From: Rhizomicrobium sp.
GTDB lineage: Bacteria > Pseudomonadota > Alphaproteobacteria > Micropepsales > Micropepsaceae
Direction of reading: 5' to 3'
DNA: 64,000 nucleotides
Assembly: GCA_037200045.1 (NCBI GenBank)
Contig: JBBCHM010000001.1
Coordinates: forward strand, 248,001-312,000
The notes below the pieces were generated by a model that worked only from the letters and a program-made list of their open reading frames with translations, did no database searches and had not been told where the DNA came from. Of this stretch, positions 53,301-63,339 are shown piece by piece. The stretch's first letter is position 1; every line of letters begins with the position of its first letter. The translations under genes and the position numbers were made by a program.

Positions 53301-54413
53301 CTATTGCAGAAATCGTCTAAAACGCTGCAACGAAATAAAGAACAAGATCGTCCCGATCGCGGCAAGCCACGCAAATTCTGGCCAGACGATATCGAAACCA
53401 GCGCCTCGGAATAGAATAGCTTGCCCCAAGATCACGAAATGCGTGTTGGGTGCAGCCAGCATCACATATTGGATGACGTCTGGCATGCTTTCGCGCGGTG
53501 TCGTGCCCCCAGACAATATTTGTAACGGCATCAGAACCAGCATCAGCAGAAGGCCGAATTGCGGCATGGTACCGGCGACCGTTGCGAGGAAAATCCCCAA
53601 ACAGGTCGTGGCGAAAACGTCCAACGCTGCGCCTATCAGGAAAAGAGGGATCGAGCCCTGTATCGGCACGGCCAGCAGTCCTTGAACGATGAACGTAAGC
53701 GAGAATGCAGTGGCAAGAAGCACAACCAGCCCCATCGACCAGACCTTGCTCGCCATGATATCGATCGGCGTCACCGGCATGACGAGCAGGTGCTCGATGG
53801 TTCCATGTTCGCGCTCCCGTATCAGCGCGGCACCGGTCAGGATGATTGCCAGCATGGTGATCGACGAAATGACGTTGGTGATGGCGCCGAACCAGCCCTT
53901 GTTGAGTTCGGGGTTGAAGCGAGACCGTAGATCCAGATCGACCGGTGGAGGCGCCGCGGAACGGTGGCGATCCAAAAACTCGTCAACTTGGCCGGTAACG
54001 ATGGCTTGAACGTAGCCGCCGCCGGTGAAGGCCTGCGATATGCGGGTTGCATCGACATTGAGTTGGATCGTCGGCGAACGGCCGGCAAGCAGGTCACGTT
54101 CGAAATTGGGCGGAATATCCAACGCGAAAGTATCCATACCGGCGTCCATGCGCCTGTCCATTTCCGCCTGGGAAATGAGCCGGGGCACGGCGAAATAGGG
54201 CGGATAGAATGCCGTAATGATGCGTGACGACATCGGCGACTGGTCTTCGTCGATGATCGCGATTGCCGCGTTGTTGAGAGTCTCGGGGACGGCTTTCGAC
54301 GCCGTGTAGATCGACAATGTGAAGGAATAGATGATCAGCACCACCAGCATGGGATCACGCAGGAGGCCGCGCAATTCCTTGATTCCAAGTTGCGCGATAT
54401 TGTCAAAACGCAT
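53301..54413 (-). CDS. ABC-2 type efflux permease (YhhJ type)
   Basis: A 370-residue inner-membrane protein. ATG 54413 begins RFDNIAQLGIKELRGLLRDPMLVVLIIYSFTLSIYT (TM1); a large periplasmic domain follows (ETLNNAAIAIIDEDQSPMSSRI ... VQAIVTGQVDEFL), then five TM segments, with ALIREREHGTIEHLLVMPVTPIDIMASKVWSM as the ABC-2 core. It ends the TetR-controlled efflux operon HlyD-RbbA-YhhJ. The gap to rbbA is 2 bases. Confidence 0.9.
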   Translation of the reverse strand: MRFDNIAQLGIKELRGLLRDPMLVVLIIYSFTLSIYTASKAVPETLNNAAIAIIDEDQSPMSSRIITAFYPPYFAVPRLISQAEMDRRMDAGMDTFALDIPPNFERDLLAGRSPTIQLNVDATRISQAFTGGGYVQAIVTGQVDEFLDRHRSAAPPPVDLDLRSRFNPELNKGWFGAITNVISSITMLAIILTGAALIREREHGTIEHLLVMPVTPIDIMASKVWSMGLVVLLATAFSLTFIVQGLLAVPIQGSIPLFLIGAALDVFATTCLGIFLATVAGTMPQFGLLLMLVLMPLQILSGGTTPRESMPDVIQYVMLAAPNTHFVILGQAILFRGAGFDIVWPEFAWLAAIGTILFFISLQRFRRFLQ

Positions 54414-54415
54414 GG

Positions 54416-57208
54416 CTAGCGAGCCTGCTTTTTGAGAAGAGCGGCGCCAATGCCAAGAAGGACGGGAATGGCGATGAGCATCGGGATGAAGGTGCTCGCG
54501 AGGTCTGTGAACCCCAGCGCCTTGGAGAAGGTGCCACGCGAAATTGTCACGAAATATGTCGTCGGATAAATTCTTCCAATGAAGGCGCCAACGCCCTGGA
54601 GCGACGACACCGGATCGATCAGTCCGGAATATTGGACGGCGGGAATGAGCGTGAGCAATGCGGTTCCGAATATGGCCGCGATCTGGCTGCTCATGAAGCT
54701 CGAGATCACCAGGCCCATGCCGGTCGTGACGATCACATAGAGAAACGCCCCGGCGGCAAATGTGGCAAAACTTCCCGTAAACGGGACGCGAAAGATGTAT
54801 ACCGCAACGCCCGTCAACAATAGAAAATTGAACATGGCAAGCGCGACATAGGGAATCTGTTTGCCGATCAGGAATTCGAGCTGTGTGGTGGGCGTCACAT
54901 AGAAATTGATGATGGAGCCAAGCTCCTTTTCGCGCACCACGCTGAGAGCGGCCAGCATCGCCGGGATCATCAGCAGAAGGAGCGGGATGACGGCCGGCGC
55001 CATGGCCACGAGACTTTCGACATTGGGGTTATACCGGTATCGAATCTCAAGCTGGAAGTTGCCGACGACTGCGGCGTCGCCATAGAGCTGACGCGCTTTC
55101 TGGGTCAGCCACTGCGCATGCAGCGCCTGCACATAGCCGCTCACGGTTTCTGCCCGGACGGGCATGGCGCCGTCGATCCAAGCGGCGATTTGGACGTTGC
55201 GGCCGCGCGCAACGTCACGCCCGAATTCGGGGGGGATCTCGATCGCTAGACTCAGTTCGCCATCACGCATGCGCCGGTCGAGATCGGCATAGTCCGTGAT
55301 CGGGGCCTTCTCGGTGAAATAGCGCGACCCGGCAATCTCCAGGATGTAGTCGCGACTGACGGTTGTGTCGTCTCGGTCAAGGACGGCAAAAGGCAGATTT
55401 TCCACGTCCATGTTGATCCCATAGCCGATTACGAACATCAGGATCACCGTGCCAAGCGTTGCCAGGGTTGCACGAATGGGATCGCGGCGAAGTTCGAGCG
55501 TCTCGCGGCGCGCGTAAGCCAGCAAGCGGCGCAGGTCGAAAAGGCGCCGGACGCCACCCGATGGCGGACGCTCATTGCGAGCAGTTGCTGGCCCCGACGA
55601 GCGGCCCGTGCTTCTCGCGATAGTGGCCGATGCCGCCGCGGTCTCACCAATGGCGTCTTGAAGATAGGCGATGAAGGCTTCTTCCAGCGTTGCGGACGAT
55701 CGATTCCGTATGATCGCGGCGGGCGCATCGCTTACCAATACGCGCCCCGCATGCATGAGCGAAATGCGATCGCAACGCTCAGCCTCGTTCATGAAGTGCG
55801 TCGAGACAAAGATCGTCACGTTATCCTTGCGCGAGAGGTCCGACAGAATCCGCCAAAATCCGTCGCGCGCCACGGGATCGACGCCGGACGTGGGTTCGTC
55901 CAGGATCAAAATGTCGGGAGAATGAATCATCGCGACCGCCAGCGACAGTCGCTGGCGGATTCCGAGCGGCAACGCATCGGGTAGGGAGTCCAGGACGTCG
56001 GTGAGATTGAAACGACGTGTTACTTCAGTGATCCGCGCTGGAATGGCGTCGGGTGCCATATGGAATAAGTGGGCGTGCAGGTCGAGGTTTTGCCGGACGG
56101 TCAGTTCGGAATAAAGAGAGAAGGCTTGGGACATGTAACCGACCCGCTGGCGTACGGCTATGTCATTTGCGTCCACCTCTCGACCGAATAGTTTGGCGCT
56201 GCCCTGCGTGGCAGGCAACAACCCGGTCAGCATCTTCATGGTCGTTGTCTTGCCGCAGCCGTTCGAGCCGAGAAATCCGAATATTTCTCCGCGCGCGATA
56301 CGGAAGCTCACATCGTCGACGGCGGTGAAATCGCCAAAACGCATCGTGAGATGCTCGGCTTCGATCGCGGGCTCCCCATCGCCGTCCGGCAGCCGGGGCG
56401 GAATGACCACCTCGGTGTGCCCTTTGCGCTCGTCTTCCGGCAACAGAAGAATAAAGGCCGCATCAAGATCGGGGGCGTGCGTCTGCTCCAGAATCTCTGC
56501 AGGCGTACCTGCCGCGAGCACCCGCCCGGCATTCATTGCGACCAGATAATCGAAACGGGCCGCTTCCTCCATGTAGGCGGTCGTGACGATGACGCTCATG
56601 CCGGCGCGGTTGGCCCGGATGCTGTCGATCAGTTCCCAGAATTGGCGGCGCGACAGAGGATCGACGCCGGTCGTCGGCTCGTCGAGAATCAGAAGATCGG
56701 GATCGTGGATCAGCGCGCAACAGAGACCCAGCTTCTGCTTCATGCCGCCGGAAAGATTGCCGGCAGGTCGATTCGCGAACGGTGCGAGGTCCGTGCTGTT
56801 CAGCAGATCGTCGATGCGATTTTCGCGTTCCTGCTTGTTCTGTCCGAAAAGCCGTCCAAAAAAATCGACGTTCTCGAATACCGAAAGCGTCGGATAGAGG
56901 TTCTTGCCGAGACCCTGAGGCATATAGGCGATCCGCGGACATGTCAGGCGTCTGTGCCGGACGTCGCCCATGTCGCCGCCGAGAACCTCGACACGCCCGT
57001 CCTGAATGACGCGCGCGCCGGCGATCAGCGCAAGAAGACTGGATTTTCCGACGCCATCCGGCCCGATCAGACCCACCATGCGCCCGGAGGGGATATCCAG
57101 GGTAACGGCCTCAAGCGCACGGGTCTTGCCGTAAGAAAGCCCGACATTTCGCAGCCGCGAGACCGGCGTCGGCGCAAGCGGCCCATCTCCAACTGCGGAA
57201 ACACTCAT
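54416..57208 (-). CDS. rbbA: RbbA-type ABC transporter: two ATPase domains fused to a permease
   Basis: A 930-residue fusion from ATG 57208 (TGA of HlyD overlaps this ATG). First ATPase: Walker [14 protein letters not shown], signature [38 protein letters not shown]. Second ATPase: [26 protein letters not shown] and [25 protein letters not shown]-terminal third is an ABC-2 permease with [43 protein letters not shown]. The same organisation is seen in E. coli YhiH/RbbA. With the HlyD adaptor and YhhJ permease it should form an exporter, for drugs or lipophilic compounds. Confidence 0.92.
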   Translation of the reverse strand: MSVSAVGDGPLAPTPVSRLRNVGLSYGKTRALEAVTLDIPSGRMVGLIGPDGVGKSSLLALIAGARVIQDGRVEVLGGDMGDVRHRRLTCPRIAYMPQGLGKNLYPTLSVFENVDFFGRLFGQNKQERENRIDDLLNSTDLAPFANRPAGNLSGGMKQKLGLCCALIHDPDLLILDEPTTGVDPLSRRQFWELIDSIRANRAGMSVIVTTAYMEEAARFDYLVAMNAGRVLAAGTPAEILEQTHAPDLDAAFILLLPEDERKGHTEVVIPPRLPDGDGEPAIEAEHLTMRFGDFTAVDDVSFRIARGEIFGFLGSNGCGKTTTMKMLTGLLPATQGSAKLFGREVDANDIAVRQRVGYMSQAFSLYSELTVRQNLDLHAHLFHMAPDAIPARITEVTRRFNLTDVLDSLPDALPLGIRQRLSLAVAMIHSPDILILDEPTSGVDPVARDGFWRILSDLSRKDNVTIFVSTHFMNEAERCDRISLMHAGRVLVSDAPAAIIRNRSSATLEEAFIAYLQDAIGETAAASATIARSTGRSSGPATARNERPPSGGVRRLFDLRRLLAYARRETLELRRDPIRATLATLGTVILMFVIGYGINMDVENLPFAVLDRDDTTVSRDYILEIAGSRYFTEKAPITDYADLDRRMRDGELSLAIEIPPEFGRDVARGRNVQIAAWIDGAMPVRAETVSGYVQALHAQWLTQKARQLYGDAAVVGNFQLEIRYRYNPNVESLVAMAPAVIPLLLLMIPAMLAALSVVREKELGSIINFYVTPTTQLEFLIGKQIPYVALAMFNFLLLTGVAVYIFRVPFTGSFATFAAGAFLYVIVTTGMGLVISSFMSSQIAAIFGTALLTLIPAVQYSGLIDPVSSLQGVGAFIGRIYPTTYFVTISRGTFSKALGFTDLASTFIPMLIAIPVLLGIGAALLKKQAR

Positions 57209-58338
57209 CGTGCAACGGGTCCACTGAGCTTTGCCGGCCAAGGAACCCGCGGATCAAGACGAACATAGGCCATTCCCGGAAGGCCTGTTTTGACCTGCGT
57301 GATGTACTTGCGAAGAAGCTCGGGAGCGATCCGCGCCTTCACCCGGAACATCAACTTCAGCCGTTCTTCCTCGGTTTCGACGGTCTTGGGGGTGAACTGA
57401 GCAACGTCAGCTACAAAGCTGACTTTCGCCGGAATCACGTATTGGGGCGCGGCATCAAGCACAAGACGCACATCGGTTCCGATGGGAACCCGTCCGGCCT
57501 GTTCCGCCGGCAGGAAGAAGGTCATGTAGACGTCACTTAGGTCGACGAGATTAAGAACGCGTCCCCCAGCGGCAAGAACCTCGCCCGGTTCGGCGACCCG
57601 GTATTGCACGCGACCGTCGCGGGGAGACCGAAGCACGCTGTCATTGATATCGGCGGAGATGCTTTGGATCGCTTCCCGCGCCGCATCGACGGCCGATCGC
57701 GCGTCGATAACCTGTTCCTTGGCGGTCGTCACCGCCGCGGCGGCGGCAGCGACCTGGGCCTGTGCTGCATTGACTGTCGCGACCGCGCCCTGAGCGTTTG
57801 CACGATCGTCGTCCAGCACTTGGAGCGCAACGGCATGATCCCTCGCCAGCCGCTCCGATCGGGCCAACCTTCTCTGCGCCGCGTCGAGCTCCGCGTCTCG
57901 CTGGGCCACGGTGGCGATCGCCGCGAGCCTATTGGCTTCCTGTTGCGCCACCTGGCTGGTGGCAGTATCCACCCCGATGATCTCACGCTGCAGCTGCGCC
58001 ATCGCTTGGCGGCGCTGTGCTTCCAACTGTGTGGTATCCATGCGAGCGAGTACTTCGCCGGCCCGGACGAAATCGCCCTCATTGGCGAGCACTTCGCTGA
58101 TCCGCCCGGGAATTTTGGCGGAGACGTCGATCTCGATCGCTTCAATGCGGCCGTTGCCGCTGGCGATGCCCGCTGGCAGATCGCCGCTTGCCAGTGTCAG
58201 CCAACCAAGATAGCCACCTCCCAGGAGGACGACAAGCGCGGCGACAAAAACCACCGGCCGCTTCCGGATTTTTTCGAATGAGCGATGGGCAAAAGTGGAG
58301 GCCGTTCTCGCCTGAACCGCCCCATTTTCCACCGTCAT
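57205..58338 (-). CDS. HlyD-family membrane fusion protein
   Basis: A 377-residue periplasmic adaptor. An N-terminal helix ([25 protein letters not shown]) anchors it. The lipoyl halves read [40 protein letters not shown] and [43 protein letters not shown], flanking a coiled coil ([38 protein letters not shown]). It overlaps rbbA by four bases, so it opens an operon that ends at 53301. No outer-membrane channel is encoded nearby. Confidence 0.92.
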   Translation of the reverse strand: MTVENGAVQARTASTFAHRSFEKIRKRPVVFVAALVVLLGGGYLGWLTLASGDLPAGIASGNGRIEAIEIDVSAKIPGRISEVLANEGDFVRAGEVLARMDTTQLEAQRRQAMAQLQREIIGVDTATSQVAQQEANRLAAIATVAQRDAELDAAQRRLARSERLARDHAVALQVLDDDRANAQGAVATVNAAQAQVAAAAAAVTTAKEQVIDARSAVDAAREAIQSISADINDSVLRSPRDGRVQYRVAEPGEVLAAGGRVLNLVDLSDVYMTFFLPAEQAGRVPIGTDVRLVLDAAPQYVIPAKVSFVADVAQFTPKTVETEEERLKLMFRVKARIAPELLRKYITQVKTGLPGMAYVRLDPRVPWPAKLSGPVAR

Positions 58339-58472
58339 AAACGCTCTCCAAAATCAACTCAGCAATAGAAACCATATCGCCCGGCGCGGCCTTTGATCTT
58401 GATCAACCGCTGTTGACCGGCGAGATGCAATGTTTTCTTGATTGTTAGCATTTGCTTTTTTGTGAGGACGAC

Positions 58473-59096
58473 TTGCGCCGGACAAAAGCGGCAGAATCCA
58501 AGACTACGACTCGTGACCGCATACTGGAGGCTGCGGCATCGCGGTTTGCCGCGCATTCTTACGAGAATACTGGGCTGCGGGATATTGCGGCGGATGCCGG
58601 CGTCGATGTCGCCTATGTCCATCGCTGTTTTGGCTCAAAGGCACAACTTTTTGCCAAAGCTGTTCAGGCGACAATCTCTCATCACACCATTCCCCTTGGC
58701 ACTGCGAGCGATCTCACAATCTATTTTGCAAGATTATTGTTTCAGCGCGACGGCGCAAAGTCCGCCAATAAAGTCACTGCTCTCGATATCATGCTTCGCT
58801 CTCTTTCGAGTCCGGATGCGATGCCGGTTCTGCGCAAATTCGTCCTGGACAATTTTGTCATGCCGCTTGCAGGAAGGTTGCCGGATCCGGCCGAGAGCCG
58901 GGCCGCTTTGGTTGCGGCTTTTCTCATGGGGATCGGAATCTTAAGGCGCATTCTGCTCGTCAAGTCGCTGCGCGAACCTGCAGGCGACCAAGTCGAAGAG
59001 CTTGTCACAAAGATTTTTGGCTATCTCTTGGAAGGGTCGGATTTGTGCGGATCGACGACCGCGGGCGTTCGGGAATACGGCAAACAAAAATCCTAG
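58473..59096 (+). CDS. TetR-family regulator of the HlyD/RbbA operon
   Basis: About 207 residues. The start is uncertain: TTG 58473 follows GAGGA; TTG 58452 is also in frame. HTH: TTTRDRILEAAASRFAAHSYENTGLRDIAADAGVDVAYVHRCFGSKAQLFAKAVQ. The C-terminal ligand domain is unassigned. It is divergent from the HlyD gene across a 134-base gap that contains TTGATCAA and related repeats, the classical layout of a repressor and its efflux target. Confidence 0.85.
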   Translation: MRRTKAAESKTTTRDRILEAAASRFAAHSYENTGLRDIAADAGVDVAYVHRCFGSKAQLFAKAVQATISHHTIPLGTASDLTIYFARLLFQRDGAKSANKVTALDIMLRSLSSPDAMPVLRKFVLDNFVMPLAGRLPDPAESRAALVAAFLMGIGILRRILLVKSLREPAGDQVEELVTKIFGYLLEGSDLCGSTTAGVREYGKQKS

Positions 59097-59332
59097 GCTC
59101 TGCGCTATCTTCACAAGCCCGTCGATTTTGTTCTGCTCCATAGCGACGAGCATGTGCCGACGAATCCGGTTGAGAGGCTCGCCTCGCAGGGCGGAAGCGT
59201 CGACTGGTTTCGGTTTTGTTGCAGGGCCACGAAAATCCCGATCCGAAAAAAGCCAACCAATATCGGCGCTGGCGTGCGCTGCAGCAATTGACCAATCCCT
59301 GATGAGCGAATCCTTCGGGGAGGAGGAACGGA

Positions 59333-59389
59333 ATGAACATGCACAAGAATGCATGCCAGCTCGAACTGCGAGAACTGGCGTTCTGGTAG
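59333..59389 (+). mobile_element. Possible start of an IS481-family transposase (relic)
   Basis: A strong GGAGGAGGAA ribosome site precedes ATG 59333, which opens MNMHKNACQLELRELAFW and a stop. MNMHKNA is the usual beginning of IS481-type transposases (then RLTP...); here the text diverges after seven residues and stops after 18. An alternative is an unrelated small peptide. Confidence 0.35.
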
Positions 59390-59467
59390 CCCGCAAGTGT
59401 AACGCAACCGGGGCGAGAATCAGCTCTTTTCCAGCCCCATTTGCGCATACGCCAGCTAGCGTAAGCC

Positions 59468-59528
59468 ATTGAAATCGTTGGATAGCCCCTGGTAGGGGTT
59501 ACAGGTTCGATCCCTGTCGCGCACACCA
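59468..59528 (+). pseudogene. 3' fragment of tRNA-Ser(TGA), candidate att site
   Basis: From ATTGAAA (anticodon TGA) it runs through a long variable arm with the stem CCCCT/AGGGG, a T-arm ACAGG-TTCGATC-CCTGT (59501-59517), acceptor strand CGCGCAC, discriminator A and CCA (59526-59528). The long arm marks a Ser/Leu/Tyr class; the anticodon makes Ser. The D-arm and 5' acceptor GTGCGCG are missing. Same kind of relic as at 8139-8181, from a different tRNA. Confidence 0.7.
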
Positions 59529-59638
59529 CTTCACTCACTTGGCAAAATTATCGTCCGTCTACTGTCTATCAAAAGGGATCGGAGACGAAAGATTCTGCGA
59601 CTGAGATGCATTGACAACGTCCTGGACTAACCGCTAGA

Positions 59639-59659
59639 TGCAAATAATTCGCACTCTCA
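59639..59659 (+). promoter_or_regulatory. Fur-box-like sequence before the siderophore receptor
   Basis: TGCAAATAATTCGCA with further dyad text resembles the TGCAAAT-type Fur/iron boxes of alphaproteobacteria. It lies about 290 bases before the receptor start, which is on the long side, but the intervening bases hold no other gene. Confidence 0.5.
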
Positions 59660-59950
59660 GGGGCGGGCAATACGATGGCGATGAAATTTCCCATCCCGCC
59701 GATGGCCGAGCTTGGGTATCCGGGCCGGTCCCAGGACGACTGACAAGTCAGACGGGGCGTTTTCATGGCATGGCGGCAGCATCGGAGTAATTCCCGGGTT
59801 CTCTCCCAAATTCCGATCCTTATTTCGACACATGAAAGTTCATGCCGACGTGCCGAATCCGGCCGCCACGCACGACAGCCTCTATTGCCCGTCGACAGGA
59901 ATGCGGCGTCCGTCCGCAACAGCAATGCCGCGCCGCGCGGCCACGGCGCA

Positions 59951-62044
59951 ATGCTTCGAGTCTGCGGAGCGCTTCTGGCAAGCGCTGCGTTTCTTGCGCT
60001 CGCGACGCCGGCCTCGGCCGACACCATAGAAACCGTCGTGGTCAGCGCGCCCCACTACGTGCCGAAGCAGACCAACGACGCGACCAAGATGGACGTGCCG
60101 CTGATCGAAACGCCGCAGGCCGTGTCGGTCATCACCCGCGACCAGATCGACCTGCTCAACTGGCAGAACCTCGGCCAGGCGGTGCGCTACACCGCCGGCA
60201 TCACCGGCGAGAACTACGGTTCGGATGAGCGCTACGACTGGCTGACGTTGCGCGGATTCAATCCTGTCGAATTCATAGACGGTTTGCAGGCGCCCGTCGG
60301 CTCGGTGTCGAGCGCGGGGGTCGACCTCTACGGCTTTCAGACCGTCGAAGTCCTGAAAGGCCCATCGTCCACGCTTTATGGCCTGGCGCCGCCGGGCGGC
60401 ATCGTGAACGTGGCGAGCCGCCGTCCGCAGGCGGATTTCGGCGGCGAGGCGCAGATTCTCTATGGCGAGTACAGCAACCTGCAACTCGCTGGAGACGTCA
60501 CCGGCGCGCTGGACGATGACGGCGAGTTTCTCGGCCGCATGACGGCGCTCGGCTATACGCGCGGCACGCAGACCGATGGGGTGCGCTCGAACCGCGTCTA
60601 TCTGGCGCCGTCCTTCACCTGGAACATCGCGCCGGATACCTCGCTCACGCTGCTGAACTACTTCCAGTACGACAATGTCCGCGGCGACGGCGGCGGCTTC
60701 CTGCCGATCTACGGCGTGGCGCTGCCCAATCCGCTGGGCAAGGTTCCGACCGACACCAATCTCGGCGACACGAAGTACAACGACTATCGCCGCGCCCAGT
60801 TCGGCACCGGCTACGAGTTCACGCATCAATTCAGCGACTGGCTGGGCTTCACGCAGAATTTGAAATTCTTCGGCAGCGACGCCCATATGCTCGACGTCTA
60901 TGGCGCGGGTCTTCTCGATGCCAATGGCGATGGCGTGCCGGACGATTACCGCACGGTCCAGCGTTACAACTTCCCGTTCAACGAAAACGTCCAGTCGTTC
61001 AACGTCGATAACCGCCTGGCCGCGACGTTCGATACTGGCCCCGTCTCGCATCGGTTGCTGGCCGGTCTCGATTATCGAAATTACATGGACGTTTCGTCCA
61101 ACGGCTTCTCGCTGGCGCCGCCAATTGACCTGTTCCATCCCCAGCATGTGCAGCCGATCACGACGCCGTCGATGGCGCCCTATGCGCATGAGCGGCAGAA
61201 CCAGACCGGTCTCTACGCCGAAGACGAGATGAAGCTCGACCGCTGGGTCCTTACGCTTGGCGGCCGCAATGATTGGCTGAGCGAAACCAACACCGGCACC
61301 AAAACGGATACCGCCCACTTCACCTATCGCGCCGGCTTGAACTATGTGTCCGACATCGGGCTGGCGCCCTACATCGCCTATGCGACATCGTTCCAGCCCA
61401 CATCCGGCGCGGATTTCGAGGGTCATTCGTTCAAGCCGACCTCCGGCAACCAGATCGAAGGCGGCGTGAAATTCCAGCCGACCTTCCTGCCGCAGAACGT
61501 GAACGCGCTGGCCACGGCCGACGTCTACCGGCTGGTGCAGAACAACGTGCTCACGCCGGATCCCGATCCGACGCATCCGTTCTTCAGCGTGCAGGCGGGC
61601 CAGGTGCGCGTGCAGGGCTTCGAGCTGGAGGGTGTGGCGCGCATCTTCGATCGCATCAGCCTGAACGCATCCTACAGCTACACGGACTCCAAAGTGCTGA
61701 AGAGCAACGGGGCCGACCTCGACCAGCAGCTCACCATCGTGCCGCGCAACAAGATCTCGGGCTATGCGGACTACACCCAGCAGACCGGCCTCTTTGCCGG
61801 CCTGGGCGCCGGCTTCGGCGTCCGCTACACCAGCGATTACTACGGCAACGCGGCCAATACGCTTCGCTCGCCGCCGGTAGCCCTGTTCGATGCCATCCTG
61901 CACTACGACACCCAGGACTGGCGCCTGCAGGTCAATGCCAGCAACCTGCTCGACCGGACCTATCTGTCCCGTTGCAGCGACGTGACGCAGTGCTTCTATG
62001 GTCTGCGCCGGGACGTTACGGTTACGCTCAGCCGGAAGTTCTGA
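59951..62044 (+). CDS. TonB-dependent siderophore receptor (FhuA/FoxA type)
   Basis: A 697-residue receptor from ATG 59951, which begins a signal peptide (LLASAAFLALATPASA) followed by the TonB box DTIETVVVSAPHY. The plug reads DVPLIETPQAVSVITRDQIDLLNWQNLGQAVRYTAGI, LRGFNPVEFIDGLQAPVG, VEVLKGPSSTLYGLAPPGGIVNVASRRP; the barrel ends VTVTLSRKF. This is the hydroxamate/ferric-siderophore group. A cysteine pair near the C-terminus (RCSDVTQCF) is typical of the FhuA/FoxA barrel. The next gene, a PepSY protein, supports iron release from a siderophore. Confidence 0.92.
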   Translation: MLRVCGALLASAAFLALATPASADTIETVVVSAPHYVPKQTNDATKMDVPLIETPQAVSVITRDQIDLLNWQNLGQAVRYTAGITGENYGSDERYDWLTLRGFNPVEFIDGLQAPVGSVSSAGVDLYGFQTVEVLKGPSSTLYGLAPPGGIVNVASRRPQADFGGEAQILYGEYSNLQLAGDVTGALDDDGEFLGRMTALGYTRGTQTDGVRSNRVYLAPSFTWNIAPDTSLTLLNYFQYDNVRGDGGGFLPIYGVALPNPLGKVPTDTNLGDTKYNDYRRAQFGTGYEFTHQFSDWLGFTQNLKFFGSDAHMLDVYGAGLLDANGDGVPDDYRTVQRYNFPFNENVQSFNVDNRLAATFDTGPVSHRLLAGLDYRNYMDVSSNGFSLAPPIDLFHPQHVQPITTPSMAPYAHERQNQTGLYAEDEMKLDRWVLTLGGRNDWLSETNTGTKTDTAHFTYRAGLNYVSDIGLAPYIAYATSFQPTSGADFEGHSFKPTSGNQIEGGVKFQPTFLPQNVNALATADVYRLVQNNVLTPDPDPTHPFFSVQAGQVRVQGFELEGVARIFDRISLNASYSYTDSKVLKSNGADLDQQLTIVPRNKISGYADYTQQTGLFAGLGAGFGVRYTSDYYGNAANTLRSPPVALFDAILHYDTQDWRLQVNASNLLDRTYLSRCSDVTQCFYGLRRDVTVTLSRKF

Positions 62045-62045
62045 A

Positions 62046-62067
62046 CCGGCGGGCGGCAGGCCGCCGG
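62046..62067 (+). repeat. Intercistronic hairpin between receptor and PepSY gene
   Basis: CCGGCGG and CCGCCGG, 7-bp arms around an 8-base loop, two bases after the receptor stop codon. It may partly terminate or stabilise the mRNA. Confidence 0.4.
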
Positions 62068-62103
62068 ACGGCATGTCAGGCTTCCCGCCCTGCGAGCCCA
62101 CCA

Positions 62104-63339
62104 ATGCCGAACGCTGCCGCACCGACCCTGCCTTCCGATCCGCGCGCAAGGTTCGCCCGGCAAGCCGCGGTGCACAACGCGCTGGTCTGGTTGCATCGCT
62201 ATTCCGGTCTGGCGATCCTGCTGTTCTTGATCTCCGCTGGCGTGACCGGCAGCGTTCTCGTGTTCCGCACGCAACTCGATGCCGTGCTCAACCCGGACCT
62301 GTTCGATGCCGATACGGCGCATGTCACCGCCGCACCTGCAGCGCTCGCCGACGCGATGGCCCGCGCGCATCCCGGCTGGCGCATCACCCAGGCACCGCTG
62401 ACGATCGAGCCGGGCCGGTCGCTGGCCCTGCGGGTGGCACCGGCGCGGCGCGGCAAACCGCTCGGCTATGACGAGGTCTTTGTCGATCCCCTGGACGGCC
62501 ATGTCCTCGGCACACGCCAGGTGACGCCCGGCTGGGGCCGGCGCGGGTTTGTCGAGGCGATCTATCAATTCCACTTCAACCTGCTGGCGGGCACGTTCGG
62601 CCGCTGGTTCATGGGCGCGGTGGCGATTCTGTGGGTACTGTCGAACCTCATCGGCCTCTATCTGACCTTTCCGCGCAGCCGGCCGTTCTGGAAGAACTGG
62701 GGCCAGATGTGGCTCGTCCATCGCAACACACGGCTGGCGCGATTCTGCCTGGAACTGCATCGCGCCGGCGGGCTGTGGCTGTTCATCGGCTTCCTCGTCC
62801 TGTCGATCACATCGGTCGAGATGAATTTCTACGACGAGTTGTTCGTGCCGTTCACAAACGCGGTGTGGGCGCACGAGCCAACGCCGTTCGACAGCGCGCC
62901 CGTGGCGCGGGACGCGCCGCCCGTGCTGACATTCTCCCAGGCGTTACGCCTCGCCGAACCGCTGGTGGCGCGAGATCATCCCGCGTGGGTTGCGGCTTTC
63001 GCGACCTATGGACCGCAAAGCGGTCTCTACAGCGTGTCGTTCATCCGGCCGGGCACCGACACCTATTCGGCGCTGGGCCCCGTGGCCTACTATCTCGACG
63101 GCTGCAGCGGTGATTTCGTCTATCGCGACGACCCCTACAACGATGGTACCCGCGGCGCCTTCATGCGTTCGCTCTATCCTCTTCATGCCGGACGTATCCT
63201 CGGCTGGCCGACACGCTATCTCGTGCTGCTTCTCGGGATCGCCGTGACGGTGCTTTCGATCACCGGTCTTTATGTCTGGTGGCGGCGGCGTTTTGGAATT
63301 CAGGCACCGCCAATCTTCCAGCGCGCCAGCCGCTCGTAA
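62104..63339 (+). CDS. PepSY-associated membrane protein, probable siderophore reductase
   Basis: A 411-residue inner-membrane protein from ATG 62104. Four TM helices flank two large loops: VWLHRYSGLAILLFLISAGVTGSVLVF, FGRWFMGAVAILWVLSNLIGLYLTF, GGLWLFIGFLVLSITSVEM and VLLLGIAVTVLSITGLYVWW. The loops carry PepSY-like strands (DEVFVDPLDGHVLG, YYLDGCSGDFVYRDD). Histidines (LHRYSG, FHFN, LHRAGG, LHAGR) fit haem-binding. FoxB/FsrB-like members reduce ferric siderophores in the periplasm. It lies 59 bases after the receptor. Its end overlaps the convergent gene at 63300. Confidence 0.85.
   Translation: MPNAAAPTLPSDPRARFARQAAVHNALVWLHRYSGLAILLFLISAGVTGSVLVFRTQLDAVLNPDLFDADTAHVTAAPAALADAMARAHPGWRITQAPLTIEPGRSLALRVAPARRGKPLGYDEVFVDPLDGHVLGTRQVTPGWGRRGFVEAIYQFHFNLLAGTFGRWFMGAVAILWVLSNLIGLYLTFPRSRPFWKNWGQMWLVHRNTRLARFCLELHRAGGLWLFIGFLVLSITSVEMNFYDELFVPFTNAVWAHEPTPFDSAPVARDAPPVLTFSQALRLAEPLVARDHPAWVAAFATYGPQSGLYSVSFIRPGTDTYSALGPVAYYLDGCSGDFVYRDDPYNDGTRGAFMRSLYPLHAGRILGWPTRYLVLLLGIAVTVLSITGLYVWWRRRFGIQAPPIFQRASRS

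Larger units (their letters stand above)
59097..59950. other. Gene-poor region with mobile relics and a Fur-box-like site
   Basis: No full gene. It contains the IS481-like start (59333), the tRNA-Ser 3' fragment (59468-59528) and the iron-box-like sequence (59639-59659). The bases between 59097 and 59330 show nothing else. Confidence 0.6.

Noticed and set aside
59005..59538. A minus-strand frame with ATGIEPVTPTRG near its start
   Set aside because: Same artefact, over the tRNA-Ser fragment at 59468-59528, running on through non-coding DNA and the opposite strand of the TetR gene.
59882..62149. A 755-codon minus-strand open frame opposite the siderophore receptor
   Set aside because: The plus strand has an unmistakable receptor with signal peptide, plug and barrel. 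The reverse frame is a high-GC shadow.
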